From Anaerolineales bacterium UBA6055 (GTDB taxonomy: Bacteria > Chloroflexota > Anaerolineae > Aggregatilineales > Phototrophicaceae): a stretch of 64,000 nucleotides of DNA. Where the stretch lies: assembly GCA_002428985.1 (NCBI GenBank), contig DIYL01000015.1:310001-374000 (forward strand). The letters are read 5' to 3'. Of the stretch, positions 9,836 to 18,362 are shown piece by piece. Under the pieces are notes generated by a model. That model saw nothing but the letters and a program-made list of their open reading frames with translations, searched no databases and had not been told where the DNA came from. A program made the translations under genes and the position numbers. How positions within the stretch are numbered: position 1 is the first letter of the stretch; every line of letters begins with the position of its first letter.

Positions 9836-10138
9836 ATGTTGGTAAATATTATGGAATTCGATAAATATTCGCCAGAAGAAGAAAAAAGAAGACAAGAACG
9901 CCTCCAGCGCAAAAAACAAAAAAAGCGTACAAAAAGTGAGGATGACTTAGATAATGATATTGACCTCTTGCATACTGGTCAACAATCTAAGCAACGTCGT
10001 AACAAAAAGAAGAAAGAACGCCCTGAACTGTGGTCAGACGAAACAGTCGAGAATGAAGAAACCTCAACTGGGCGTAAACAAAAACGACGCAAACGAAGCA
10101 GTGATGATGAATGGCTTGATGATGAGTGGGATGCATAA
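9836..10138 (+). CDS. Small highly charged protein between nusA and ylxR
   Basis: This protein of up to 100 residues starts at ATG 9836; an ATG at 9851 would give 95. It is almost entirely charged: EEEKRRQERLQRKKQKKR near the start, further Lys/Arg blocks, and the ending DDEWLDDEWDA. It is probably disordered and I do not recognise a family. The basic block followed by an acidic, tryptophan-containing terminus closely resembles the end of NusA just upstream, suggesting a duplicated tail or a shared partner. It starts 13 bases after nusA, and its TAA overlaps the ATG of ylxR by one base, so translation is probably coupled. That placement argues that it is a real gene. Confidence 0.65.
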   Translation: MLVNIMEFDKYSPEEEKRRQERLQRKKQKKRTKSEDDLDNDIDLLHTGQQSKQRRNKKKKERPELWSDETVENEETSTGRKQKRRKRSSDDEWLDDEWDA

Positions 10139-10398
10139 TGGCTGCTAAACATCAACCACAGAGAACCTGTGTTGTGTGTCGGCAAAAACAAAATAAGCGT
10201 GATTTAATACGCCTTGTGATAACGGATACTGGATTGAAAATTGATGAATCTGGTAAAGCAAGTGGACGCGGTGCCTACTTATGTGACACTTCAGAGTGTT
10301 GGGAACGCGCTTCATCAACACAAATTTTAGCGAAAGCTCTGCGTGCAGAGATAAGCGATAATGACCGTATGATTCTACGGCAGATGAAATCATCATGA
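10138..10398 (+). CDS. ylxR: YlxR-family (DUF448) RNA-binding protein
   Basis: This 86-residue protein of the YlxR family is normally encoded between nusA and infB, as here. It contains the family pattern RTCVVCRQKQNKRDLIRLV and the later GKASGRGAYLCDTSECWERA, where the GRGAYLC segment is the family hallmark. The fold is proposed to bind nucleic acid, and roles in transcription or RNase P modulation have been suggested for other members. I chose the ATG at 10138, which overlaps the upstream TAA (taATG); a GTG at 10126 would add four residues. The ribosomal-protein-like ylxQ gene that often follows is absent. Confidence 0.92.
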   Translation: MAAKHQPQRTCVVCRQKQNKRDLIRLVITDTGLKIDESGKASGRGAYLCDTSECWERASSTQILAKALRAEISDNDRMILRQMKSS

Positions 10399-10414
10399 AA
10401 AACTATACGTAACC

Positions 10415-10440
10415 GGGCAGGTCCATTCTAAATCCTGCCC
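10415..10440 (+). promoter_or_regulatory. Inverted repeat in the leader of infB
   Basis: GGGCAGG (10415-10421) and CCTGCCC (10434-10440) form a perfect 7-bp GC-rich stem with a 12-base loop. No T-tract follows, so it is not a standard terminator. It lies 19 bases before the infB Shine-Dalgarno and could be an RNA-stability or attenuation element. Confidence 0.45.
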
Positions 10441-10471
10441 CAAACAGTCACCTAAACTGAAGGAGGTGGGA

Positions 10472-12280
10472 ATGGCAGAAGCCAAAGCAATTTTAGTACC
10501 CGATTATCTTACCGTTCGTGAACTCGCAGAACTCATCGAATCAAGCCCCATTGATGTTATGAAAAAGTTGATTTCCAACGGTATCATGGCATCTATTAAT
10601 CAACAGATTGACTACGATACTGCGGCAATCATCATTGAAGAAATGGGCTTCACAGCACAATCAGCGAGTGCCGCAGCAGCCGCTGAAGAAGAAGCCGAAC
10701 GTCAAGAACAACGGGAACAAAAATGGAATGTGATGTATGAGGGCGAAAGTGAAGAAACACTCTCTGAACGTCCGCCAATCGTCACAATTCTCGGTCACGT
10801 AGATCATGGTAAGACCACCCTACTTGACACAATTCGTAAGACCGCCGTTGCCGAAGGCGAAGCTGGCGGTATCACACAGCACATTGGTGCATATCAAGCG
10901 ATACATGATAAGCGTTCGTTAACCTTCCTAGATACACCAGGACACGAAGCATTTACAGCAATGCGTGCCCGTGGTGCACAAGGTGCAGATATTGCAATTC
11001 TGGTTGTGGCTGCTGATGATGGTGTTATGCCAACTACCCGTGAAGCACTTGATCACGCACGTGCAGCGAATGTGCCATTGGTCGTAGCAATTACCAAAGT
11101 AGACAAACGCAACTCGAATCCAGATATGGTCAAGCAACAACTTGCAGAACTGGAACTCATCCCTGATGATTGGGATGGTAACACAATGATGATCCCTGTT
11201 GATTCACTATCTGGTCTTGGTATTGAAGACCTCCTTGAGGCACTGCTTTTGGTCGCTGACGATAACGAAATTGTTGCCAATGCAGAAGGTATTGTACGCG
11301 GTAGTGTTGTTGAAGCTCAGATTGATAAAAGTCGCGGTACCGTAGCAACTCTGGTTGTAATGAACGGAACCCTTCGCCGAGGTGATGCGATTATCGCAGG
11401 TACAGCCTATGGTAAAATCAAGGCAATGTTTGACTCAGCGGGTAAACAAATCAAAGAAGCGGGTCCATCAATGCCTGTATCTGTGCTTGGTCTTAATGAG
11501 CCTCCTGCCCCCGGTGTTGTGTTTGAATCAGTTGAAAGTGATAAAGCAGCGCGTGTGATTGCTGAAGATCGCAAACAAGCGGCAAAAGAGCGCGAAATGA
11601 GTGGATCAAGTGAAGCTGCTGTCACACTTGAAGACCTATTCAAACAATTCCAATCGGGTAATGCTAAAGAACTCGCTATGATTCTGAAAACGGATGTTCA
11701 AGGTTCGATCCAACCGATAACAGATGAACTCCAACAAATTTCAGAACGGAACGAAGAAGGTATTGGAATCCGTATTCTCCGTCAAGAAGTCGGACGTATT
11801 ACAGAATCGGATGTCATGCTTGCCAGCGCATCAGATGCAATCATTGTTGGCTTTAATGTCGGTGTGGATAATGCAGCTAAAGCATCTGCTGATGTACAAG
11901 GCGTTGAAGTGCGTCAGTATAAGATCATCTATAAGCTATTTGAAGACATCGAGATGGCATTACATGGTATGCTCGAACCGAAATACGAAAATAAAGTAAT
12001 CGGTACAGCAGAGGTCCGTCAAACCTTCAAAATCCCACGCATCGGTGTCATCGCAGGTAGCATGATTCGTGACGGTGAAGCACGTCGTAACGCAAAAGCC
12101 CGTTTGATCCGCAACCGTAAAGTGATTGTCGATGGCGTTGGTGTGAGCTCACTCAAACGTTTCCAAGACGATGTCCGCGAAGTACGTTCAGGGTTCGAAT
12201 GTGGTATTGGCTTAGAAGGTGTCAATAGCTATGAAGAAGGCGACATCATTGAGTTCTATGTACGCGAACGCGTCAACTAA
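10472..12280 (+). CDS. infB: Translation initiation factor IF-2
   Basis: This 602-residue GTPase brings initiator tRNA to the 30S subunit and promotes subunit joining. The N-terminal IF2_N helix domain (about 8-60) is followed directly by the G domain, with G1 GHVDHGKT (108-115), G3 DTPGH (154-158) and a G4 motif reading TKVD rather than NKxD. Domain II and the C-terminal fMet-tRNA-binding domain (GTAEVRQTFKIPRIGVIAG near 510-530) are complete. The protein is the short form, without the long N-terminal extension of enteric IF-2. ATG 10472 has an excellent AGGAGG five bases upstream; the in-frame GTG at 10466 lies inside that site and is not the start. It is central to the nusA-ribF operon. 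Confidence 0.98.
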   Translation: MAEAKAILVPDYLTVRELAELIESSPIDVMKKLISNGIMASINQQIDYDTAAIIIEEMGFTAQSASAAAAAEEEAERQEQREQKWNVMYEGESEETLSERPPIVTILGHVDHGKTTLLDTIRKTAVAEGEAGGITQHIGAYQAIHDKRSLTFLDTPGHEAFTAMRARGAQGADIAILVVAADDGVMPTTREALDHARAANVPLVVAITKVDKRNSNPDMVKQQLAELELIPDDWDGNTMMIPVDSLSGLGIEDLLEALLLVADDNEIVANAEGIVRGSVVEAQIDKSRGTVATLVVMNGTLRRGDAIIAGTAYGKIKAMFDSAGKQIKEAGPSMPVSVLGLNEPPAPGVVFESVESDKAARVIAEDRKQAAKEREMSGSSEAAVTLEDLFKQFQSGNAKELAMILKTDVQGSIQPITDELQQISERNEEGIGIRILRQEVGRITESDVMLASASDAIIVGFNVGVDNAAKASADVQGVEVRQYKIIYKLFEDIEMALHGMLEPKYENKVIGTAEVRQTFKIPRIGVIAGSMIRDGEARRNAKARLIRNRKVIVDGVGVSSLKRFQDDVREVRSGFECGIGLEGVNSYEEGDIIEFYVRERVN

Positions 12281-12293
12281 AACAACATACAGT

Positions 12294-12319
12294 AGTAGGA
12301 GTGCTCATGTACTCCTACT
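12294..12319 (+). promoter_or_regulatory. Strong hairpin between infB and the methyltransferase gene
   Basis: AGTAGGAGT (12294-12302) pairs perfectly with ACTCCTACT (12311-12319); two more pairs, including one G-U, extend it to 11 with a TCAT loop. No T-run follows. It could be a processing or stability hairpin, or a factor-dependent termination site dividing the operon. Confidence 0.5.
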
Positions 12320-12328
12320 CACTGCTAA

Positions 12329-13345
12329 TTGAAAAGGTATCTAGCTATAGAACATATGCCTACAATAGTCGCACAAATTGCCCCGCAACGTAGTACACAA
12401 TATACTGAGATGGTTACAGAACTTGCGCCTTACGAAATCGAACTCAGTACAATTGGCTCGAATATTATAGATTCTATACAAACAGTGACATTAGGCAGTC
12501 ATAACTATCTAAAATTTCAACTAGATACAAAAGTTGATGACACTCATAAAGCAGCCTTCAATCAGCTAGCCATGACAGATGGTTACTTTTTGTATCATGA
12601 TCGGATTGACTCCGTAGAGGGCCCATTTCTTCTACCAATCGATATTCCAACAAACACATTTCTACCCCATAGCCTAATTGCAACACGTCGTTATCGCGGC
12701 AAGACCAATGAACTGTTCACACAGTTTATATGCAACATCGCACGTTACAGTAGTGCTTATAAATCTACTCCGTGGCATAAACTCACACTGCTTGATCCAT
12801 TGGCAGGTGGTGGGACAACCTTATTCGCAGGGCTTATCTTAGGGGCAGATGTTGTTGGGGTCGAAAAAGATAAAAAGGTTGTGGAAAGCACAGTCGCATT
12901 TATCAAACAATACGCAAAAGAAGGTAAAATTCCAGCGAAGTATCGGGAAGACCGCCTTAAAAATGTCGGCAAGCGTTGGTTTATCACCTTAAACCAGTCA
13001 GCACGGTGTGTTGTTGGGCACGGAGATACCAGCGAAGTCAAACACTTTGTAAATGGTCTTAAGCGCCCTCAATTAATCGTCACTGACTTACCTTATGGAA
13101 TTCAGCATGCGTCCGAATGGCAAGAGATGCTTGTTTCAGCGTTGCCTGCGTGGTCAAGTATGTTAGCTGATGGTGGAGCAATGGCGTTTTCATGGAATGC
13201 AACCCGATTCGTACGTGGCGACATGATACAGCTTGTTGAATCTATCAGCGATTTTAAAGTACTGAATCACCCACCCTACGATGCCCTATCGCACCAAGTC
13301 GATCGGGTCATCAAAAACCGTGACGTCATAGTCGCTCATCTATAA
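12329..13345 (+). CDS. TRM11-like SAM-dependent RNA methyltransferase candidate
   Basis: This protein of about 338 residues has a C-terminal Rossmann methyltransferase domain. Motif I reads LLDPLAGGGTTLFAGLILGAD and is followed by VVGVEKD. The catalytic motif IV is TDLPYGIQH, a DLPYG variant of the N/D-PPY motif used by TRM11/UPF0020-type tRNA guanosine N2-methyltransferases. The N-terminal 140 residues could be a degenerate substrate-binding (THUMP-like) domain, but I cannot show that. The start is uncertain: TTG at 12329 gives MKRYLAIEH, while ATG at 12356 is nine codons further in; neither has a clear Shine-Dalgarno. Its place inside the ribosome-maturation operon supports an RNA substrate. 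Confidence 0.7.
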   Translation: MKRYLAIEHMPTIVAQIAPQRSTQYTEMVTELAPYEIELSTIGSNIIDSIQTVTLGSHNYLKFQLDTKVDDTHKAAFNQLAMTDGYFLYHDRIDSVEGPFLLPIDIPTNTFLPHSLIATRRYRGKTNELFTQFICNIARYSSAYKSTPWHKLTLLDPLAGGGTTLFAGLILGADVVGVEKDKKVVESTVAFIKQYAKEGKIPAKYREDRLKNVGKRWFITLNQSARCVVGHGDTSEVKHFVNGLKRPQLIVTDLPYGIQHASEWQEMLVSALPAWSSMLADGGAMAFSWNATRFVRGDMIQLVESISDFKVLNHPPYDALSHQVDRVIKNRDVIVAHL

Positions 13346-13399
13346 TTATTTAAACTTATTCTCAATGCCTTAAAATTAACAACAAGGGACACCTTATTT

Positions 13400-13777
13400 A
13401 TGTCGATAAAACAGGAACGCATGAGTGATCGTATCCATCAGATTCTAAGCCAATTACTATTGCGTGAAGTCTCTGACCCGCGCCTACAAGATGTGACGAT
13501 TACCGAAGTCAGCCTTGATGGTGAATTGATGTATGCCAAAATATATGTCAACGCACTAGGCGATGAATCACGCGAAGAGGAAGTAATGCAAGGCTTAAAG
13601 AAAGCCAACGGTTGGTTAAGGCGGGAAGTTGGTAAACGAATTCGCATCCGCAATACGCCGGAATTACACTTCTTCTGGGATAAAACACTCGAACGAGCAG
13701 AACGTATTAATCAATTGATCTCCAACCTAGATATTCCAGATGCCCCCAAAGAGGAAGAAGAGGAAGATGACTTTTAG
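13400..13777 (+). CDS. rbfA: Ribosome-binding factor A
   Basis: This 125-residue KH-fold protein is required for late 30S maturation and 16S 5'-end processing. The family pattern is clear: QERMSDRIHQILSQLLLREV at the N-terminus, then DPRLQDVTITEVSLDGELMYAKIYV, and the C-terminal TPELHFFWDKTLERAERINQLI. It ends with an acidic run (EEEEEDDF). The stop overlaps the start of the next gene by 11 bases, and the acidic codons of its tail supply that gene's Shine-Dalgarno. The ATG at 13400 gives the family's normal length. Confidence 0.96.
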   Translation: MSIKQERMSDRIHQILSQLLLREVSDPRLQDVTITEVSLDGELMYAKIYVNALGDESREEEVMQGLKKANGWLRREVGKRIRIRNTPELHFFWDKTLERAERINQLISNLDIPDAPKEEEEEDDF

Positions 13778-14753
13778 AAACCCACAATGGGATGACGTTG
13801 TGTCGGCCATAGAGTCTGCACAATCTGTTTTAGTCGTATCTCATGTCTCACCGGATGGTGATGCAATAGGCTCGTTGCTCGGAGTGACAATTGCTCTTGA
13901 GTCACTTGGCAAAACGGTGACTGGAGCGTTGGATGATGAAGTCCCCGATTATCTTGCATTCATGCCACAATCAGATAGCATCACTGATACCCCAACAGGT
14001 GAATATGATCTGATGATTTCTGTTGATGCGAGTGACGAAGAACGATCCGGCAAAGTTGGTGAATATGGCCGTCAACATAGCAAAATAGTCGTCAATCTCG
14101 ATCATCATCCGACGAACACAGGGTTTGGTGACCTTCATCTCGTTGTCCCAACGGCTGTATCTGCTTGTGAAATCGTATTCGATTTACTTGGTTATATGGG
14201 ACATGATATGAGCGACAATACAGCTTATGTCCTTCTCGTCGGCATGGTTACCGATACACTTGGATTCCGCATTGATAACACCACGCCACGAACCCTAGAA
14301 ATTGCGCAAGCACTAATGAGCAAAAACGCCCCACTACCAGAAATCATAGGGCGAACACTCAACAGTAAAAGCTACGAAGAAGTCCTCTTGTGGAAATCTG
14401 CGTATTCATCAGTTCAGCTTGACGACAAAGTCATTCATGGCATTGTGAGTCTAAAAGATATTGAAAACGCAGGATTAGATAAATCATCTGACGGAGGGCT
14501 GGTTAGCCATCTCATTAAAGTGAATGAAGCACGGGTATCAGTTGTCTTCAAAGAGCAACCTGATAATCAAGTTGAAATCAGCTTTCGTTCGAAGAAAGGT
14601 TATGATGTCGGAAGCCTCGCCTTTGAGCTTGGTGGCGGTGGACATACACAAGCATCTGGATGTACCGTAGACGGACCGTTAACTGATGTCATAGACCGTG
14701 TCTTACCGATGGCACACACAGTTGTTGCTAAGGGAGCAGACCCCATTGACTGA
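13767..14753 (+). CDS. nrnA: DHH-family phosphoesterase, NrnA-like (nanoRNase/pAp phosphatase)
   Basis: This 328-residue DHH/DHHA1 phosphoesterase belongs to a group that degrades oligoribonucleotides of 2-5 nt and dephosphorylates pAp. The N-terminal metal sites are VSHVSPDGDAIGS and VNLDHHPTN (the DHH motif); the DHHA1 domain ends with GGGGHTQASG, which binds substrate. ATG 13767, inside the 3' end of rbfA, is preferred because AGAGGAAG immediately precedes it; an in-frame ATG at 13740 would run further into rbfA. rbfA-nrnA-truB is the usual order in Gram-positives and Chloroflexota. The cellular substrate is inferred from the family. Confidence 0.9.
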   Translation: MTFRNPQWDDVVSAIESAQSVLVVSHVSPDGDAIGSLLGVTIALESLGKTVTGALDDEVPDYLAFMPQSDSITDTPTGEYDLMISVDASDEERSGKVGEYGRQHSKIVVNLDHHPTNTGFGDLHLVVPTAVSACEIVFDLLGYMGHDMSDNTAYVLLVGMVTDTLGFRIDNTTPRTLEIAQALMSKNAPLPEIIGRTLNSKSYEEVLLWKSAYSSVQLDDKVIHGIVSLKDIENAGLDKSSDGGLVSHLIKVNEARVSVVFKEQPDNQVEISFRSKKGYDVGSLAFELGGGGHTQASGCTVDGPLTDVIDRVLPMAHTVVAKGADPID

Positions 14754-15642
14754 TCAATATATGGGGTTTCTCAATGTCAACAAACCCCTTGATTACACTA
14801 GTCATGATATTGTTGCACGGGTTCGTCGACGCTATCGTGAACTCACAGGATCAAAAAAAGTTGGGCATGCAGGCACGCTTGATCCACGAGCAACCGGTGT
14901 ACTCATTCTATGTTTGGGGAGTGCAACCCGACTGAGCGATTATGTCATGCATACCACGAAGACATATCGTGCTCAAATCACACTCGGCAAAGTTACAGAC
15001 ACCTATGATGCTGAGGGAGAGTTTGTTGAAGAAAACGATGCAAGTCATGTTAATCTAGCAGACATAGAAGCTATTCTTCCCCAGTTCGCAGGTAATATTC
15101 AGCAAATACCGCCCATGTATAGTGCAATTAAAATCGATGGGAAAAAGCTCTACGATCTCGCACGAGAAGGCAAAACAATTAAACGCAAACCGCGAGATGT
15201 GACAATCAGCAACTTGACTATCATTGAATGGGTAAACCCAACAGTTACACTAGATGTCGTCTGTAGTTCAGGCACATATATTCGTAGCCTCGCTTATGAT
15301 ATTGGGCAAGCATTGAATGTTGGGGCATATTTATCAGGTTTGGAACGCTCCGCTAGTGGCAATTTCGACGTCAGCGATTCAATTTCCCTAGACACAATTA
15401 TGTCTGATGATAGTTGGCATGAACAAATCATACGGCCACACACCGTTCTCCAGCATCTTCAATCGGTTATCCTTAATGATGACCAGATTACGAGTGTTCA
15501 GCAAGGCAAATTTATCCCAAGATTATCCGAACAAAGCGAAGAATTTGTGTTTGCGTTCACACCTGACCAACAACTGGTGGCAATTCTTACACCCCGAAAT
15601 AATATGTGGAAACCCCATAAAGTATTTTTGCGCCAAACTTGA
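14746..15642 (+). CDS. truB: tRNA pseudouridine(55) synthase TruB
   Basis: This 298-residue enzyme makes pseudouridine 55 in the T-loop of tRNAs. The N-terminal GFLNVNKPLDYTSHDIVARV and the catalytic stretch KVGHAGTLDPRATGVLIL, with the nucleophilic Asp in GTLDP, are diagnostic; CSSGTYIRSLAYDIG follows. The last 60 residues form the accessory C-terminal RNA-binding region. I chose TTG at 14746 (MTDQYMGFLNV...) because AGGGAG stands nine bases upstream; ATG at 14761 is the alternative. The TTG start overlaps the end of the DHH gene by eight bases, indicating translational coupling. Confidence 0.95.
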   Translation: MTDQYMGFLNVNKPLDYTSHDIVARVRRRYRELTGSKKVGHAGTLDPRATGVLILCLGSATRLSDYVMHTTKTYRAQITLGKVTDTYDAEGEFVEENDASHVNLADIEAILPQFAGNIQQIPPMYSAIKIDGKKLYDLAREGKTIKRKPRDVTISNLTIIEWVNPTVTLDVVCSSGTYIRSLAYDIGQALNVGAYLSGLERSASGNFDVSDSISLDTIMSDDSWHEQIIRPHTVLQHLQSVILNDDQITSVQQGKFIPRLSEQSEEFVFAFTPDQQLVAILTPRNNMWKPHKVFLRQT

Positions 15643-15690
15643 TACAATGACGACGATTTTGATGTAGTGTAACCCAACCAAGGATAATAG

Positions 15691-16629
15691 ATGACTCACG
15701 TTCATAGCCTACAAGAAGCTAATCTTGATACCTCATCCCTTGTTACGATTGGTGTATTTGATGGTCTCCACACTGGGCATCAAACCTTGATTCAACGACT
15801 TGTCGAAACAGCGCACTCAAGTAATAAACAAGCCGTAATCATCACGTTTTTCCCCCATCCCGACAAAGTGTTGCGTGATGTCGATGAACGCTACTATTTG
15901 ATGACACCGACTCAACGCGCAGATCTAATGCTATCACTTGGGGTCGACTGCGTTATCACCCACCCATTTAATGATGATATTCGTCAGATACGTGCCAGCG
16001 AATTTGTTGATCAGCTTGTCCAATATCTTAAAATTAAGGAACTTTGGGTCGGCAAAGATTTTGCTCTCGGCTATAAGCGTGAAGGAAATGTCGATTTCTT
16101 GACAGAGCAAGGCAAAAATAAGGGTTTCACTGTTAACGCGATTGAACTCATCATGAATGATGCAGGCAATAAAGTCATTCGTAGCGCACGGGTTCGTGAA
16201 CATACAAGACAAGGTGATATGAACAAGGTACGCGAATGGTTAGGGCGTGGATATAGAGTCATTGGTGAGGTTGTGCATGGTGAAAAACGCGGACGCACTA
16301 TTGGATTTCCAACAGCCAATATTGCAGTATGGTCAGAGCAAATTATTCCAGCCAATGGGGTTTATGCAGGTTGGGCAACATTAGGTGACGAAACATTTAA
16401 GGCAGTGACCAACATTGGTATACGCCCAACCTTTGCAGGTGACAATGTTACAGTTGAAGCGCATTTACTCGACTTTAATCGTGACATTTACGGACAAGAA
16501 CTTGAGGTCACATTCGAAACACGATTACGCGCAGAAAAGAAATTTAACGGCATAGAGGAACTCATCGCACAAATTAAAACAGATGCAGAATCCGCACGTA
16601 TGTATCTAGACGCAAACCCACACAGTTAA
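15691..16629 (+). CDS. ribF: Bifunctional riboflavin kinase / FAD synthetase
   Basis: This 312-residue enzyme converts riboflavin to FMN and then FAD. The N-terminal nucleotidyltransferase domain shows IGVFDGLHTGHQTLI and TFFPHPDKVL. The C-terminal flavokinase domain starts near residue 185 with YRVIGEVVHGEKRGRTIGFPT, where the GFPTAN turn contacts substrate. AAGGA precedes the ATG. It is the last gene of the nusA cluster. Its TAA interlocks with the stop codon of era on the opposite strand (four shared bases), so no terminator fits between them. Confidence 0.97.
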   Translation: MTHVHSLQEANLDTSSLVTIGVFDGLHTGHQTLIQRLVETAHSSNKQAVIITFFPHPDKVLRDVDERYYLMTPTQRADLMLSLGVDCVITHPFNDDIRQIRASEFVDQLVQYLKIKELWVGKDFALGYKREGNVDFLTEQGKNKGFTVNAIELIMNDAGNKVIRSARVREHTRQGDMNKVREWLGRGYRVIGEVVHGEKRGRTIGFPTANIAVWSEQIIPANGVYAGWATLGDETFKAVTNIGIRPTFAGDNVTVEAHLLDFNRDIYGQELEVTFETRLRAEKKFNGIEELIAQIKTDAESARMYLDANPHS

Positions 16630-17564
16630 TCGTCTTTACCTCTCGAAAAATCATATCCAACGCGCTTCATAAATTGCTCGTTCGTCCGCCAATTTTTGAG
16701 CACCTTCACACGGGTTTCGAGATGTACTTGTTTATCCAATATTTTTTCAAGCGCTGCCCGTGCATCTATACCAATTTGCTTAATCATACTCCCCTTTTTA
16801 CCGATGATGATCCCCTTTTGTGAATCACGCTCAACATAAATGAACGCCTCGATCACAATTAAGTCGTCCTTTTCTTTGAAGCGATTAATTTCAACCGCAA
16901 CAGTATAAGGGATTTCTTCAGTTGTCAGATTGATGATTTGTTCACGAATCATCTCTGCTGCAATAAATCGCAAATTTGTCTCACTAACTTGTTCAGCAGG
17001 ATAATAGCGGGGTCCTAGGGGAAGCAATAACCGAATTGCTGATAATAACGCGTCGATACCTTTTTTGTCTTTTGCGCTGACTTCAAATATCTCATGATAC
17101 GCTACCAACCCCATGTGTTCATCTTTATCTCGCGTATTATTGATAAGATCAACTTTATTCAACACTAAAATAATCGGGGTTTTAGGAGACGAGTCTTTTA
17201 GTAATTTAGAAATTTGTTTATCTTCATCATTTGGTGGTTGCGATACATCAAGAATCCATAAGATAACATCAGCATCGCGGAGTGCATCATAAGCGACCCG
17301 CACCATATAATCACCCAACTTAGTATGTGGGTCATGAATACCAGGTGTATCAATAAAGATAATCTGTGCTTCTTCCGCTGTATGAATGCCTAATTGACGT
17401 TGACGTGTCGTCTGTGGTTTATTGGTAACAATCGCGATTTTCTGCCCCAAAATTGCATTAATCAATGTAGATTTGCCTACATTCGGGCGACCAATCACCG
17501 CTACCATACCAGAACGATGATCTTCACCCCAATCATCGCTGAAAATCGAATCAAGATCACTCAC
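16626..17564 (-). CDS. era: Ribosome-assembly GTPase Era
   Basis: This 312-residue GTPase couples 16S rRNA 3'-end maturation to 30S assembly. The G domain has G1 GRPNVGKS (25-32), G3 DTPGIH (from 72) and G4 NKVD (136-139). The C-terminal KH domain contains KGIIIGKKGSMIKQIG, with its RNA-binding GKKG loop. The start is GTG at 17564, eight bases inside the upstream gene, and an N-terminal extension of about 18 residues precedes the G domain. It is the last gene of a three-gene minus-strand operon and converges on ribF. Confidence 0.97.
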   Translation of the reverse strand: MSDLDSIFSDDWGEDHRSGMVAVIGRPNVGKSTLINAILGQKIAIVTNKPQTTRQRQLGIHTAEEAQIIFIDTPGIHDPHTKLGDYMVRVAYDALRDADVILWILDVSQPPNDEDKQISKLLKDSSPKTPIILVLNKVDLINNTRDKDEHMGLVAYHEIFEVSAKDKKGIDALLSAIRLLLPLGPRYYPAEQVSETNLRFIAAEMIREQIINLTTEEIPYTVAVEINRFKEKDDLIVIEAFIYVERDSQKGIIIGKKGSMIKQIGIDARAALEKILDKQVHLETRVKVLKNWRTNEQFMKRVGYDFSRGKDD

Positions 17565-18060
17565 GACTATCTTGCCAATCAGCTACAGTATCATATCGGG
17601 GTAGATACTCAATTAAACGCTCAGGCGTTTCCGCATCTGGTGCAATTAATGCCGTTAACTTACCTAGCGGTGTATTATCGTCAGCATTAGCAAATGCAAG
17701 CACATCAAAAGGGATAGCAAAATCCAACTCTTTAACAAAAAGCATCTCATCTTTACCATCATTACGATACCCAAAAACATCCGCACGCGGATACAAGTTA
17801 CTTTGTTGTGTTAAAAATTGCCATGCGTCTTCACCAACAAACGCATCGCCATAATCAGCAACAACTAAATCGGGCACAACAGAATAATGAGGCTTCCCTA
17901 AATAGGTGATTCCATAACGGATTACAAATTCACCCTGCGCTATTTCTACAGCCGATTCGATAGGCGCAGGAGATAGAATATTGAAGTTATCAAATTGGCA
18001 AATAACACCCGTAAACAGATCACCGATCGGCTCACGGTCAGGAATTTGTTGATTAGGCAT
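17557..18060 (-). CDS. Uncharacterised protein upstream of era
   Basis: This 167-residue soluble protein has no motif I recognise, signal peptide or membrane segment. It is acidic and mixed alpha/beta in character, with segments such as HYSVVPDLVVADYGDAFVG and RLIEYLPRYDTVADWQD. It starts five bases after the stop of the small membrane-protein gene and overlaps the GTG of era by eight bases, so the three genes are clearly one operon. The coupling to era is the only functional hint. Confidence 0.75.
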   Translation of the reverse strand: MPNQQIPDREPIGDLFTGVICQFDNFNILSPAPIESAVEIAQGEFVIRYGITYLGKPHYSVVPDLVVADYGDAFVGEDAWQFLTQQSNLYPRADVFGYRNDGKDEMLFVKELDFAIPFDVLAFANADDNTPLGKLTALIAPDAETPERLIEYLPRYDTVADWQDSRE

Positions 18061-18065
18061 CTTGC

Positions 18066-18362
18066 TTAATGATGTTCCGGCTCTGCAGGCATATTAATAT
18101 CATCAAAATCTTCAAATGGGCGTACTAAACCAGCCCAAAAACCAATTGCGACAATCAGTAGTAATAATCCTCCAACAACAGCCAATCCTACTAGGTTTGT
18201 GGATTGTGCATCAAGGTCTGCCCCATAAATAACACCGATGGTCGCTGCAACAATCATCATGGTGATGCCAATACCACCGACCATAGACAGATTGATGAGA
18301 GTCAATTGGCTTGGTTGTGTACGGACTTCTTCTACTGGTTGTTCGTCGTGATGTTCGGTCAC
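18066..18362 (-). CDS. Small two-helix membrane protein
   Basis: This 98-residue protein has two transmembrane helices (about residues 22-45, MVGGIGITMMIVAATIGVIY, and 56-80, VGLAVVGGLLLLIVAIGFWAG) and short acidic, histidine-containing ends. GTG at 18362 is chosen because AAGGGA lies eight bases upstream; an upstream in-frame start would add 29 unlikely residues. It heads the operon that ends in era. The family is not recognised. Confidence 0.75.
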   Translation of the reverse strand: MTEHHDEQPVEEVRTQPSQLTLINLSMVGGIGITMMIVAATIGVIYGADLDAQSTNLVGLAVVGGLLLLIVAIGFWAGLVRPFEDFDDINMPAEPEHH

